DNA of 64,000 nucleotides from Porodaedalea pini (taxonomy: Eukaryota; Basidiomycota; Agaricomycetes; Hymenochaetales; Hymenochaetaceae): contig NBAY01000022.1 of the NCBI GenBank assembly GCA_002794775.1, positions 372,001 to 436,000 on the forward strand. The letters run 5' to 3'. Below, one piece after another: positions 1-11,805 of the stretch. Positions within the stretch are counted from its first letter, which is position 1. Each line of letters starts with the position of its first letter. The notes beneath the pieces were generated by a model, which saw nothing but the letters and a program-made list of their open reading frames with translations, ran no database searches and was not told the origin of the DNA. The translations under genes and the position numbers were made by a program.

Positions 1-1515
<1,515 letters not shown>

Positions 1516-2890
1516 GCGTATCGTTCCGCATGCCGTCCCGGGCCTCAACGTGCCCCGGCCAGCTGCGCCTCTGTATCTATTATTGCTTTGCCACGTACAC
1601 TACCGCGTGTGGTGATGTGAGCGGATGAGGGCTGTCAACTCCCTCTTGTGACTGTTGTTGTAACGATGCGATTGGTAGGGGTCTCAACGTCCTTCTGTGC
1701 TCAGGCGGGATGACTGGGACAGGCGTGGACTTCTACGGAGTCCCCTGGCGCTGGTCCGGGTGTGGCTCGAGGGCTTCAACATCCTTGTGTAGACTATATC
1801 CACATCTGCGTGTTTGGATCTGTTTCAGAAAATTATGTAGCAAACATCTGTTTAGACTTCAATGGAATAAAGATTCATCAGTGGATGCGTAGTATATGTG
1901 ACTGATTTAGTAGGGAGAAGTATAAATGTTGTCACAGTGAGACACCCTTTACATATTTGCTCTTGTTTGTACGTTCGGCACTTTCCTACCAACTCATACA
2001 GAGTCTTACACGCAGTCTAGTCTTCGGATCTGGTGGTCTGATATCCTTCGCAGCAATAAATTCCACGACGTCACTGGTGCCATCTAGGACCATCTCAGAG
2101 GATTCAAGACCGGAGAAGAGAGTAATTCGAAATAACTGTGTGGCGACTTAGGCTCGCCACTGTTTAATATCTTCAACCAAATGGATGTGCTTTTCCTGAA
2201 GGACTCTGCACATCGCGATGATGACGCTCATCCAGTCAAAATCATTTTTAAGTGTGCTTACGCCACATCTCTTTTTAACTACCTGCCTTTTCTTATGCAT
2301 CTATCGAAGTGCTTTCGATCCAGCGGGGTTCCGAGAGGCTTTATAGTACTCAGTCGAGGCGTTTCAGCCTCCATTTCAAGTTATCAAGCAAACGGCCCTT
2401 GCGCTCTCTAATCAGATCCACCTGTCTGCGGTAAGAAAATCCACCCCTCACGAGATTCTGTTGTTGTATATGCTCTGCTGTTATATCTCCGACCACCGAG
2501 ACACCGAGACGTGTGCGCCACCGGTGCCGCACACCCTTTCCCAATTGTAAACTGGCATAAGGCTGGCCATCACAAAATTATTCAAAAAATGGATTAGCTT
2601 ATACTCACGTATCTACTTAATAGGTGAATATAAGCCAAAAACGTTCAAGCACATGCCGTTGTTATCTCCATAAGCAGAAATAATTCCGTGCTCATTTTTG
2701 TGACGAATGCTTCAAATGGGAGTTCGGGAAATCCAGAGGGGAAACGGGGTCGCCACTTCAAAGGTGAACTGTTGTCTGGTGTACAAATCTAATAAAAACT
2801 TGCTTTCAATTGCAAATGCTAAAGTTGATTGAACCTCTCTGTTTCCCCCCTTTCTGCTAGACTCCACTACGTTCGCTCAGACTAATTACG
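1516..2890. other. Intergenic stretch after SAH1
   Basis: About 1.4 kb without a gene I can support. The first few hundred bases are presumably the 3' untranslated region of SAH1. Several short open frames (for example 2181-2411) show no family resemblance and no splice structure. The last 60 bases before the next ATG are pyrimidine-rich, as is common upstream of basidiomycete genes. Confidence 0.5.
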
Positions 2891-3479
2891 ATGAACACTC
2901 AACCTGGCGCTCAAAGGCAGATGGATTACAGACGCGCGCCAAAGCACAAGCAGGGCGAATGGGTCCAGAACGATCTCGTCTGCTCCGGGAACAACTGTGA
3001 CTGCTCAGGCACATGTGAGTCCCCCTACTCTCGTTGTCTTCGGTCCTTTGAATTGAATCTGAGAGGTGATGTAATGTACAGGCTGGCTCTCGTGGTGCTG
3101 CTCGCCATGTCTGCTCCAGCGCAATTATAACCGCTACAAGTATCTCGGCGAAAACGATCAGGACGTAGATATCAACTCCAAGTGTGGATGGTGCTGCACC
3201 TTCCAGTGTTGTTTCACAGGCTGGGCACATTACATTCTTCCCGTGCGTATCTCGGCTACCATGCGATGAATGCCGACCAGCTAAACTCTCCCCCTCATTC
3301 GGCGTGAATAGACGGTCGTTCGAGGAAAGATTCGAGAGAACCGCCGCATCAAAGGTAGCACGGTTGGCGACTTATGCGCAACGGCCTGCTGTCTGCCCTG
3401 TTCGCTCATCCAGGAGTCGCATGAGATGGAAACTGGACTCAGGGAGACGGGCGTCGACCCGAAGCATCCGCCGAAATAA
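2891..3479 (+). CDS. PLAC8-family cysteine-rich protein
   Basis: Three exons read by eye, 2891-3014, 3082-3242 and 3312-3479, give a 150-residue protein with phases that fit exactly. Cysteine clusters define the PLAC8 family: CSGNNCDCSGTCW, WCCSPC, then CGWCCTFQCC in the middle, and a late CATACCLPC. In animals and plants such proteins act at membranes in cell-size control or cadmium and calcium handling; in fungi the role is mostly unknown. The two hydrophobic cysteine-rich patches (around residues 40-60 and 75-95) could sit in a membrane. This copy differs clearly from the tandem PLAC8 pair at 42-44 kb and has no long disordered N-terminus. Family assignment is good; function is not known. 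Confidence 0.85.
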
Positions 3480-3993
3480 AGTCCTACTGGATTATAGTTG
3501 ACGGTCTATGCGTCCACGGAGAGAGCTTGGTCCGGTTTATTTATCTGTAATCTTTGGCACAGCTGGATTCCTGAGTATGTGTGAGCTTTCGCGATTGTAC
3601 CTATCTGCTATTAGTAACGAGCTGTCGGTTATGGTGCTTAGTGATTGTGATTGTTTCTTCGAAATAAGTCCGCCGCCCAGGCCTCCCAGTAGAAACCCGC
3701 TAGCCTTATTTTATTTTTATTTTTATTTTCTAAAGAAAGAGAAAAAGGAGATTTAGATTCTCTCGGCTCTTTCGCTTGATTATACCCCAGACAGTTTGCA
3801 TCACCAATTATTTTTTTAAATTAAGTGTCACTTTGAGATTTTGAGTGGCGGGAGCAAGAACAAATTCAGGACTATCATAGTAATTTAACGCACAACGTAG
3901 CTTTTATTTTATTAACATTCATTTCTTCATTACAGAAAAGCATCGAATATCGAAGAGAAGGACGATCTTATTCCGCTCTAATGCGCCGGTGCT
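3480..3993. other. Convergent intergenic gap
   Basis: Lies between the 3' ends of the PLAC8 gene and NmrA copy 1. It is AT-rich with T-rich and A-rich runs near 3710-3750, consistent with two facing 3' untranslated regions. No gene seen. Confidence 0.5.
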
Positions 3994-5123
3994 TCAAGAC
4001 AAGTAGAAATCTTTCGCGTAGTCTTCCAAGGACCTCAGATCCTTTCCTAACTCTGGATAAAGTTCCCTCGCGTCGAGTGCACCGCCGTATTCTGGCTTCT
4101 TCGCATTCTCCACAGTGTTGTCTCCTCGCACCCAGAGGCTGTAGGCGTATTCCGCTGAAATAGTCTCCATAATGCCTTCCGCTTCCTTCACCTTCCGCGC
4201 CGCTTCGTCTGCGCTCACATGTATGATGTCAAACTTCCGCCCAGAAACGCGCTCAGCGAGCGCAAGGGCCTCATTTCTGCGTCACCTCCTGCGTCCAACA
4301 GAAGACATACCGGTTCAGCGTGCGTTCATCGGCGATGATGCGCGCGACGAATTTGTCAACGTCGCGGACGTCGGTGACGGCACATTTGACGTTGCCCGTG
4401 CCATAACTATACTTGAGACTTTCTGGGATCGACGGGTGGTAGGCTTTGGAAGGATCCACATAGGGAAGCGTTATCTGCATCCTGATTTCGTGGAAAGAAT
4501 GTGCTTGTGAGCGGCATACGCATCACAGAAGCTGGAATGAGCAGACTGACCACCATCCAATGTCGATAAACGTATATCCAACGCCAACTTCCTTGATGTA
4601 GTCCTGGATTGCAAGTTTCTAGAAGAGAACGTAGTCCTTTCAGCTCAGTACCTGACCTCGTATTAAATGTTATTTGAAATTACAGACATTGTCAAACAGT
4701 TTCATGACACCGCGAGTGCAGGCGGTGGCCCAGTCGCAAGGGATGAGTCTCTTGACGCCAGCCTTCTTAGAAGCATCTGCGAGAGGCTTCTGAAGGTGTA
4801 GTTGAGCCGGGAAAATTGCCGATATGACCGTGTCGATTCCCTCCAGCGATTCAGCAAGCTGATCGACGGACGAGTTCTCGAGATCCAGGATACGGATCTC
4901 GATGCCGCGAGACTTGAGCTCGTTGACCTTGGGCTTTGATGCTGATGAAGGGCGGATACCGGCAATAATGGTCTATGCAGCATAACTAGATCAGACGAAG
5001 CTGAGATACACTGGCAAGGGCTTAGCTGGTACTCACGAACTTGCCGCTCTCAAGGAGCCCGTTAAGGATGTGTGAACCGGTCTCCCCTGTCGCGCCTATG
5101 AGAAAGACGGTTTGTTTGCTCAT
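3994..5123 (-). pseudogene. NmrA-like NAD(P)-binding reductase, copy 1, frameshifted
   Basis: First of four paralogs in the window. Exons 5123-5037, 4972-4688, 4618-4551 and 4481-3994 follow the same pattern as the intact copies. The N-terminal GATGETGS motif is the dinucleotide-binding loop of the NmrA/isoflavone-reductase-like family, whose members bind NAD(P) and act as reductases or redox sensors. Compared with copy 2, one extra base in the T run at 4274-4276 (three T instead of two) shifts the frame after the motif CWTQEVTQ and creates a stop two codons later. The remaining exon, ending KDFYLS, is still open in the shifted frame. Apart from that base the copy looks well preserved, so it is either a young pseudogene or a sequencing error. 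Acceptor 2 also differs, so exon 2 is 12 bases shorter. Confidence 0.85.
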
Positions 5124-5760
5124 CGTAGCCAGGAACTTCTTGATTCCTAGAGCTTCTAACTGCCTGAGTTTTTATGACGTCTGGATGATTTCAGCCGTGA
5201 TCATGACGCGAGACAGATTACCCTGAGTTATTCATCGTTTGAACGCGATCGACACCGCCTTGGTAACTCCCAACCATCGTTGCATGATAGTCATATACGA
5301 TCGACTCGCTGGGGCCAGGTCGACAAATCTCTGTAAGATGCAAGAGGCAGATCTGAGAAAATCGAGTTGACGGAATGCCGAGAAGAACTTCATTCGTAAT
5401 ACATCGCCACAGTGTTAGCCGAGCCTTTACAAAGATGTACAGACATTCACCGGTCCTTTAAACATTAACTTGATTTCCCTCCTCACATTTTTATCTAATT
5501 ATTTTATCTAATTATTTTTGCATCAGTACAAAGTGCTTATTGAGGAGTATCTGCATGAATTTTTTGGATCATTCAAGTATGTTATTGAAATTAAAATTGC
5601 CTTCACAAGTTTCAGGTGTTTTATGAGAAAATCAACTCCTTTGAACACCACACATGATAATGTCACACTAGTGTTACTGTAATCTTACAATACTTATGTC
5701 ATCAGATCGACTTATGAACCTGTCAAATTTGACCATTGTCTGCATTGTCTGACCTCCATG
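5124..5760. other. Upstream region of NmrA copy 1
   Basis: The first 120 bases resemble the upstream DNA of NmrA copy 2 (shared stretches such as TTTATGA and GATCATGA/GATAATGA about 60-90 bases before the ATG), so the promoter was duplicated with the gene. The rest is AT-rich with a small tandem of TTATCTAATTATTT near 5493-5520. No gene seen. Confidence 0.5.
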
Positions 5761-6916
5761 AATTGCAAAACTCACTCTCCTGCTTCCAAACTTCGGCAAT
5801 ATATAATATAGATGGTATAAATGCTGTGTGAAAAATGTTACATGTTTCTGTTGAGTTTATCTTCAGAATAAAATTTGTTAACAAGATATGCTGCAAGTTT
5901 TGGAAGGCACCTAGATAGAGCCAACACTTGAGCCCACAAGACAGATAGAACAAAACAATCTTTGTTGCTGTCAGAGAGACTTGAAATACATACAGGAAAA
6001 TTGTCTACTCACCTTTGTTGCTGTCAGAGAGACTGAGGCAACAAGGCATCAGAAAGAATTCAAATAGAAAGGATTAGATAATATGAACTATACAGTACCA
6101 GTCTGAAAGGAATCCATTGAGAATTACTCTTGGAATACATAAATCTTCAGTATACACATGCTGAAGTTTTGCTTGACTTGGTGTGAGTGCATATGAGCTT
6201 CAGATGGGTTCATATTAGCTTCAGATGGGTTGGGAAGTGAAGGAAATATGAAAAGGATGTGAATAGAGTATAACATGCCCTGCTCCAAAGGTCTGGAGGC
6301 TATGCTGCCACCAAGTTTTGGGCTTGGAATCAGTACATCATGGTCCAGCTGTATGATGGCCTTCCAGAGTTTGTGCATCTCAGAATATTGGCAGCTCAGT
6401 ACCTTGGAGTCATGTCAGACATGGTAAGAACATTCTGGTGGGCTTACATCCACATGGATGCCTGCAATGAATGATGTGAATGAGGGAGCCTTAGATGCAT
6501 ATAGAGTCTTTGCTTGCAAGAATCCAACCAGAAGTGTAGAACTGTTCAATGCCCAGTCCAGATTTCAACAAAATGAGATGCAGGATTTCATGGATTCCAT
6601 GCTTACCAGAGAGTGAGATCAAAAGTTCATTATGAAGGAAGCACATGATTGTCTTGCTGCTGGACTTGATAGGAAATGGAGGCAAGAGATCCATGATGAG
6701 AATGTAGTTAGGATAGCTGCAAAGCATCAAAAAAGCTCTGAGAAAGCAGAAAAGAAAGTGAAATGATCAGATTTCCTCAACAGTCTTGAACTCAAGCTTG
6801 ACATAGAAAAGGTGCAGGCAATGATGGTAAAGCAAATAAAGAACCAGCTAGACAAGCTTAGAGGGCATAATAAAGAGATCCCAAAGGATAGTATGATGAA
6901 AAAATGAGAGGACAAG
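5761..6916 (+). mobile_element. Decayed, CpG-free transposon remnant (left part)
   Basis: From about 5800 to the left LTR I see no CG dinucleotide. A plus-strand frame from about 6485 reads as a charged helical protein (segments such as LFNAQSRFQQNEMQDF, and EKVQAMMVKQIKNQLDKL) interrupted by TGA at 6614, 6764 and 6905, all in one frame. The frame continues across the LTR-element insertion into 17396-17425 once one ACAAG copy is removed. This looks like an old coding element decayed by C-to-T change at CpG sites. I cannot name the family; a Gag-like or other element protein is possible. Confidence 0.6.
5960..6034. repeat. Direct repeat of 22 bases, two copies
   Basis: The 22-base string beginning CTTTGTTGCTGTCAGAG occurs at 5960-5981 and again at 6013-6034. 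A second short direct repeat, AGCTTCAGATGGGTT, occurs twice near 6195-6230. Both lie in the decayed element. Confidence 0.75.
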
Positions 6917-7329
6917 TGTTAGAACCTGAACTTTCACCTTTTCCTTTATTTTCCTTTTTACCATTTCCTTTATTATATTCGTCCTTTTCATTATATTTAC
7001 CCATCTTACACAATCATTCCCACACTGCCTTCATTCGTTCCATTCCCACTCATTATGTAACGTTAGGTAATATAGTCTCACGGTCGTCGCTATATAAGGT
7101 CTCAGGAATCGCATGAACTCCTTGTTCTGCTTTTCCTCTTACCTCCGCGACGACCTAGGTGAGACTCGTCCCCCTTGTATTAGTCTAGTCTTGTATTAAT
7201 CCTCTTACCTCCACGACGACCTAGTCTGAGTAAGCGCGTCCTGAGTCTACGCTCGAGTATAGCACGTCCCAGACAATAGTCAGCCAAGGCCTGCCCAGTC
7301 CGAGTCGTCTCCCGGGCTCCCGCCTAACA
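6917..7329 (+). repeat. Left LTR, 413 bases
   Basis: Begins TGTTAGAACC and ends CGCCTAACA, with the short inverted ends TGTTAG/CTAACA usual for LTRs. The U3 part is T-rich and a TATA box lies at 7091-7097. It also holds two copies of a CCTCTTACCTCC-GCGACGACCTAG-like unit. Five mismatches to the right LTR, all in the last third. Confidence 0.97.
7091..7134 (+). promoter_or_regulatory. LTR TATA box and likely transcript start
   Basis: TATATAA at 7091-7097. The stretch GTTCTGCTTTT at 7124-7134 begins 33 bases after the first T, where a transcript would be expected to start. It is exactly complementary to the 11 bases next to the LTR end (7331-7341), which suggests the R region and transcript begin here. 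Confidence 0.65.
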
Positions 7330-7330
7330 T

Positions 7331-7341
7331 AAAAGCAGAAC
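7331..7341 (+). promoter_or_regulatory. Primer-binding site of the self-priming type
   Basis: AAAAGCAGAAC, one base after the LTR, does not start with TGG and so does not look like a tRNA-primed site. It is the perfect reverse complement of GTTCTGCTTTT in the LTR at the likely transcript start. Elements of the Tf1/sushi group of chromoviruses are known to prime reverse transcription from the 5' end of their own mRNA by such pairing. Confidence 0.7.
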
Positions 7342-8053
7342 CACACCCAGGCTCATCCCCAGCGTACATCGTCGCTGTCGACTCGCCTTCACCCAGTCTA
7401 GAGGAGCACTCCCCTCGATGGATTGGACGTGTAAACTCCCTGAACGACAACCCTCAACCCTGCCCAGACGTTTTCGGACGTTCGTGTATTATGTAAACCT
7501 ACACCCAACATTTCCCAACCCTGGCTCTTCGCTTCTCCCTCTGGTGGAGGAACCATCTGACCTGGACGTGGGTAACACACCGTGTACAGTCGTCGACATC
7601 GTTGTCGATTGTGATCTCGGCCGCCTCCTTCCGTTTGGTCATCAAACTCGCCGACGAACCTGTCCTTCGTCAGCGTAACGTACATCCGGACAACCAGCCC
7701 TTACCTGTTCCCCCCCCGACGTAGTCAAGATAGATCTCACCGAGGAACAACAGCGGGCTTTCCCCTCTTCTTCACGCTATGACGCGGAACGCCAATCGTA
7801 CGTAGCGGACGACAGAAACCACGTCACTCATAATCTCTGGTGGAGTGACACTAGGCACGCCTGGTACTCGACTGACCCATCTTCCGGCGAGCGAACTCGT
7901 TGGGCGCCTCGACCTCCCTGTGCACCATCATCACCGACAGTCTCGACATCATCGGTCATCCTCCCAAGCGAACCAGGAGGTTATCGTACACCCCGTAGAG
8001 ACTCGTCACCGCCGACACCCCCTGAGCGCCTGACACATACGCCCGTACCAGCG
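7342..8053 (+). other. Retrotransposon leader between primer site and gag
   Basis: About 700 bases without a convincing gene. Short frames such as 7418-7678 have no family likeness. This is long for a leader; it is C-rich and could hold packaging structure, but nothing specific is visible. Confidence 0.5.
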
Positions 8054-9121
8054 ATGGCTGAAGGTTTCACCCAAAGGCAACAACAAGAGATCGCAGCGAT
8101 CATAGCTGCCGCCTTCACCCGAGCAGCAACGAACGCCCCTGCGGCCCAAGCTCCAGCTCCCTCGATTGACGTCGCCCGGCCACGCGAATTCGCTGGCGGC
8201 GATGACTACCTCGACTTCAAGCGTGAAGTCCTACTCTTCGTCTCGGCGAACCCCACGAGGTATCCCTCGTCGTCGAGCAAGATCTATGTCGCCCTCTCTT
8301 ACCTCAAGGGTGGCAATGCGTCGACGTGGGCGCAAAACTACGTCCAGGAATTCACAACGAATGGCGTCGTGAGTTTTACGGACGACTGGGCCAAGTTCCA
8401 GGAACGACTGGTTGCCTCCTTCGATGATCCGAACAGGAAGGAGAAGGCGCTGAAGAAGTTCCGAGACAAGATCCAGAAGGACCTCTCCGCCGACCAGTTC
8501 TTCCAGGACCTCGACGTGATCATCAAGGCAGCGGAGCTGAAGGACGAAGGCGTCATTTGTGACCGCCTGCAACGCGCGATGAACATCGAGGTAGTCCGCG
8601 GCGTGTTGAGGTCGACGCCCGTGCCAACAATGTATGAGGCATGGAAAAAGAAGGCCATTGAGATCGATCGGGGCGAACAGCAGATTCGCGCCATCCAACG
8701 AGGTCGTACATTGCCGTTCACGCCCTGTCCGACGCCGCAACAAGGGCCCCCTGCACGCCGACAGGTAGCAGCCCCGCACACCGATAAGCGTGATGCGACG
8801 GGCGTCACTTTCGGAGGTGCCGGCCAACCGATGGACGTCTCGATGAATGAGGCGCAATGAAAGCGCGCGTGCTGGATTTGCGGCGGACTGGGACACTTTA
8901 AGGACAAATGTCCGCAGGCGAAGCCGATCATCCAGCGTATGTTGGAGCTGATGGCACCAGGCGAGCGCCGCCTCATCACTGACGAGCTCGGCGCGATGAA
9001 GGAGTTGGCATTCGAGGAAGTCGTGGACACTCGAAGGTCGACGGTGGAGGACTATGTGGAGGAAGAAGACAATGACGAAGAGGTCGTCGACTCGCAGGGT
9101 TTTGCGAGTGGTCAGGCGTAG
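8054..9121 (+). pseudogene. gag: Retrotransposon Gag, interrupted by an in-frame TGA
   Basis: The frame opens with ATG at 8054 and codes a 268-residue capsid-type segment (KFQERLVASF, FFQDLDVIIKAAEL) until TGA at 8858-8860. The same frame then continues at once into a CCHC zinc knuckle, CWICGGLGHFKDKC, and an acidic tail ending at TAG 9119-9121. Knuckle spacing C-x2-C-x4-H-x4-C is canonical. The TGA precedes AAG CGC GCG and could come from CGA by one C-to-T change. Gag forms the particle in the cytoplasm and binds genomic RNA through the knuckle, so truncation here would lose RNA binding unless the stop is read through. Confidence 0.92.
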
Positions 9122-9139
9122 CCATCGGGGCGACTGACC
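9097..9139 (+). promoter_or_regulatory. Candidate -1 ribosomal frameshift signal between gag and pol
   Basis: Slippery heptamer G GGT TTT at 9097-9103 is in the register needed for a -1 shift from the gag frame (codons GGT and TTT are gag codons) into the pol frame. The pol frame is open across the overlap up to the gag stop and beyond. Six bases downstream starts a hairpin: GGTCAG at 9110-9115 pairs with CTGACC at 9134-9139. Heptamer, spacer, stem and frame all agree. Confidence 0.75.
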
Positions 9140-9717
9140 GAGAAGAACAAGGGGCTTCGAATCCGGATTCGCTAAAATATAACCAACCGTCTGTACAATA
9201 CATAGATGCAAACGACGTCGATGGTTTTCCCGATTACGAAGTCCCCACCGGTGTGAACAAAGATGAAGAGTACAAGCAACTGTTCATGAGAGGAACTGGT
9301 GGACGCCAGCTGGACCTTCTCCTAACCGTTGAGCATGAAATAGCGGGTGAGGCGAGAGAGGTAGATGCGCATGCCCTTGTGGATTCGGGATGCACAGGAT
9401 CCTGCATCGACGTCAGGTTCGTCGAGAGGTACGGGTTAGAAACGAAACACTACATTCAACCCCTCGCGGTGCTCAACGCCGATGGCACGCACAATGAGGC
9501 CGGATTGATCGAGGAGTACGTTGATGTCAAGCTCATGATCGGCTGTCACCAGGAGAGGATCGTCCTCGCAGTGACGTCCCTAGCATCGTCAAACATCTTC
9601 CTGGGGTACGACTGGCTTCGACGTCACAATCCGGAGGTCGACTGGAAAACGGGTTCGATTGAATTCACCCGCTGTCCAGAAGAATGTACGATCAAGACAG
9701 AGACGGTGGAGGACCTA
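9103..9717 (+). pseudogene. pol: Pol, N-terminal part with aspartic protease
   Basis: The pol frame enters from the gag overlap and includes the retroviral-type aspartic protease motif DSGCTGS (about 9382-9402) and the later NIFLGYDWL typical of fungal gypsy proteases. It would cut Gag-Pol inside the particle. The frame is then cut by the DNA transposon: after codon CTA at 9715-9717 the transposon starts, and a stop follows two codons later (9721-9723). Removing the transposon and one TA copy joins this frame in phase with the reverse transcriptase part at 13948. Confidence 0.92.
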
Positions 9718-9746
9718 AGGTAGGGAAAGTATAAACTCGACCAACC
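9718..9746 (+). repeat. Left terminal inverted repeat
   Basis: 29 bases beginning AGGTAGGGAAAGTATAAACT, identical to the reverse complement of 13917-13945. The nearby motif GGACCCT (9762-9768) recurs inverted near the right end, so subterminal sites may be shared. Confidence 0.96.
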
Positions 9747-10720
9747 GTGACAGGACCCTACTTGCCTTATTGGGTGGCACACGGTGTCGACGATATTGGC
9801 TCTTCTACCGGGCACAAACTCACATTTGAGCCTCATAGTCCTCTTTACATTCTTGTTAGCTACAGATGTATGTTTTTTATTTTCAAAAATATGAAGATTC
9901 AGTTTGTCTATTTAAGGAAGAAACTCTTTTTATGCCAAAGGCCTTATTTTTCAACAAAAGGCATTTTAACGAACTTTGAAAATTTCAGCTCGACAATTTT
10001 TGCCGCTCTCGGCTATTCCCGGTTGACAAATAATTGCTTAATATGGTAATTACAAGCTATTACTAATGTGCATATCTTCACCATTTCCCCTCTCCCGCTA
10101 CGCACAAGACAAGCAATGGGACGTCGTTCCAAAACAATCAAAGCCAGGATACAGAACCTGAGCAGGAAAAAACAATCTGTGAGTAATATTAGTTGCTTCA
10201 GGGGAATATCCTTCATGATTTCAGACAGCTTGTGGAACAGAATCCTGAGTCGGATGTTGGAGAACAGCTTGCAGAGCAGAATCCTGTCTCAGAAAGTGAA
10301 GGAGAAGATTCGGATTACCCAGAAGCTACGGATGATATAGTCTCAATTGCAAGTGTCGAGTCAAAGGATAGCGACGATGATGCAAACATCGACCGTGCAA
10401 GTATTCTTGATGCTGAAGGCGCACGGTCCATCTTTCGAACTCTTTCTGACGGGCTCTCCAACTGGCTATCACACATGAAAAGCCGTGCACGACCAACTAA
10501 ATACAAAAAGATTAGCCTTCCACCACAGAGACCGGAACGTACCCAGCGACACCAAAAAGCAAAGGTTGGGCAGCAAACGTTGGAACTTTGCAAGCAGGGT
10601 TACAGGGACATTCGCAGTTTCTTCAACCCCCCTGCTAAACCTCCAGCTGGAATCACCCACACAGATGTGACTCCGATTGTCATTGATGAAGCAGAGCGTG
10701 ACATTGTCGATGGGTCGTGT

Positions 10721-10829
10721 GGACAGGATGTGCACACCGAGCGGGAAGTTCTGCGGCGTTGTCCAGAGCACGATCTGCACGAGCACCTGGTTCGTGAACG
10801 AGCAGGACATGATGAACGACGGGTGGCGC
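10721..10829 (-). pseudogene. Antisense fragment A of the SAH1 last exon
   Basis: Read on the minus strand this matches SAH1 bases about 1270-1378 with roughly eight mismatches by eye (motifs SCSFTNQVL and [13 protein letters not shown]). It lies inside the transposase frame, which reads the opposite strand. It is far too short to be a gene. Confidence 0.93.
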
Positions 10830-10903
10830 ATTATCGCGAGCAGCGCGGGCTATATGTCGAGACGTGAGAGACGCGTGTGTGTGGCCGGCTCAGTATGTCT
10901 TGT

Positions 10904-11110
10904 GGGCAGGATGTGCACTCCGAGCGGGAAGTTCTGCGACGCCGTCCGGAGAGTGATTCGCGTGGGCACCCGGTTTGTGAACGAGTAGGACATGACAAAC
11001 GACGGGTGGCCCAACGGCCAGCTGGGGTTCACGAGACGGCCGGACGCGAACAGCAAGATGCCGCGACCGGACACCATGGTGAAACGGTCCACCTGTGGCT
11101 TGACGACGTT
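10904..11110 (-). pseudogene. Antisense fragment B of the SAH1 last exon
   Basis: The longest piece. The minus strand matches SAH1 about 1174-1378 ([41 protein letters not shown]), more diverged than fragment A. It overlaps the start of the long transposase frame at 10877. Confidence 0.93.
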
Positions 11111-11136
11111 GACAAAAACCGGACCCGACACCTATT

Positions 11137-11190
11137 CGAGGTTCAAAAGACGGTCAGACGCGAGCAGGATGATATGACGACCGGACGACA
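11137..11190 (-). pseudogene. Antisense fragment C of the SAH1 last exon
   Basis: About 50 bases. The reverse complement reads TCCGGTCGTCATATCATCCT and onward, matching SAH1 near 1209-1250 almost exactly. It repeats part of fragment B, so the three pieces arose by more than one copying event. Confidence 0.85.
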
Positions 11191-11343
11191 TGCTGCACCG
11201 GCGGGTTGGGTAGAAGGGCGTGCTGCATCGACAGCAATGGCCTCTCATATGTCCGTCGATGAGTCTTCCCCACCTCAGTCTCCAGTTTCATTCACGGAAG
11301 AGCAAGTTTCCGCCCTGTGCGCACAGATTCACGCCTTTCGATC

Positions 11344-11730
11344 AATCCAGCGAGGTATTCCCATTCCCGAACATATCCAGAATGCTTTTCTTCCACAGAC
11401 CGGTCGTTTAACGGCATCAGAACTGTCCGAACCATCTCGACCGACCGATGCACTCACCTGTGGCCGCAAAGTTACACCAACAATCCCGCCGCGTCCCGAA
11501 CATATCCAGAATGCTTTTCTTCCGCAGAACGGTCGACGAACAGCATCAGAACAGCCCCAACCCTCATTCGCCGAGACCACACCCATTCCCGAACATATCC
11601 AGAATGCCGTCGAAAACACTCTGGCGATTGCGCCTCCCAGCCTCTCCTTCCCCGAGCCGGTCCTACTCACCTTCCAATCAATCCAGTGGGGTACACCCAT
11701 TCCCGAACATACCCAGAATGCTTTCCTTCC
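11344..11730 (+). repeat. Four-fold PEHIQNAF coding repeat in the transposase
   Basis: The DNA string CCCGAACATATCCAGAATGC starts at 11366 and 11495, with close variants starting at 11588 and 11702. Coded units read [32 protein letters not shown] and [11 protein letters not shown], joined by Ser/Pro-rich linkers of uneven length. Units 1 and 4 share a longer upstream match (IPIPEH and TPIPEH after an SIQ segment). I do not recognise the module. Confidence 0.85.
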
Positions 11731-11805
11731 ACAGGCCGGCCAATCCGATGTGCCTGTGCGTATTGTCGATGCCACTGGACATCCGCCAGTCATGATGGGC
11801 AAGCA

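Noticed and set aside
8231..9211. 326-codon minus-strand frame over gag
   Set aside because: Antisense to the clear capsid and zinc-knuckle frame; no likeness.
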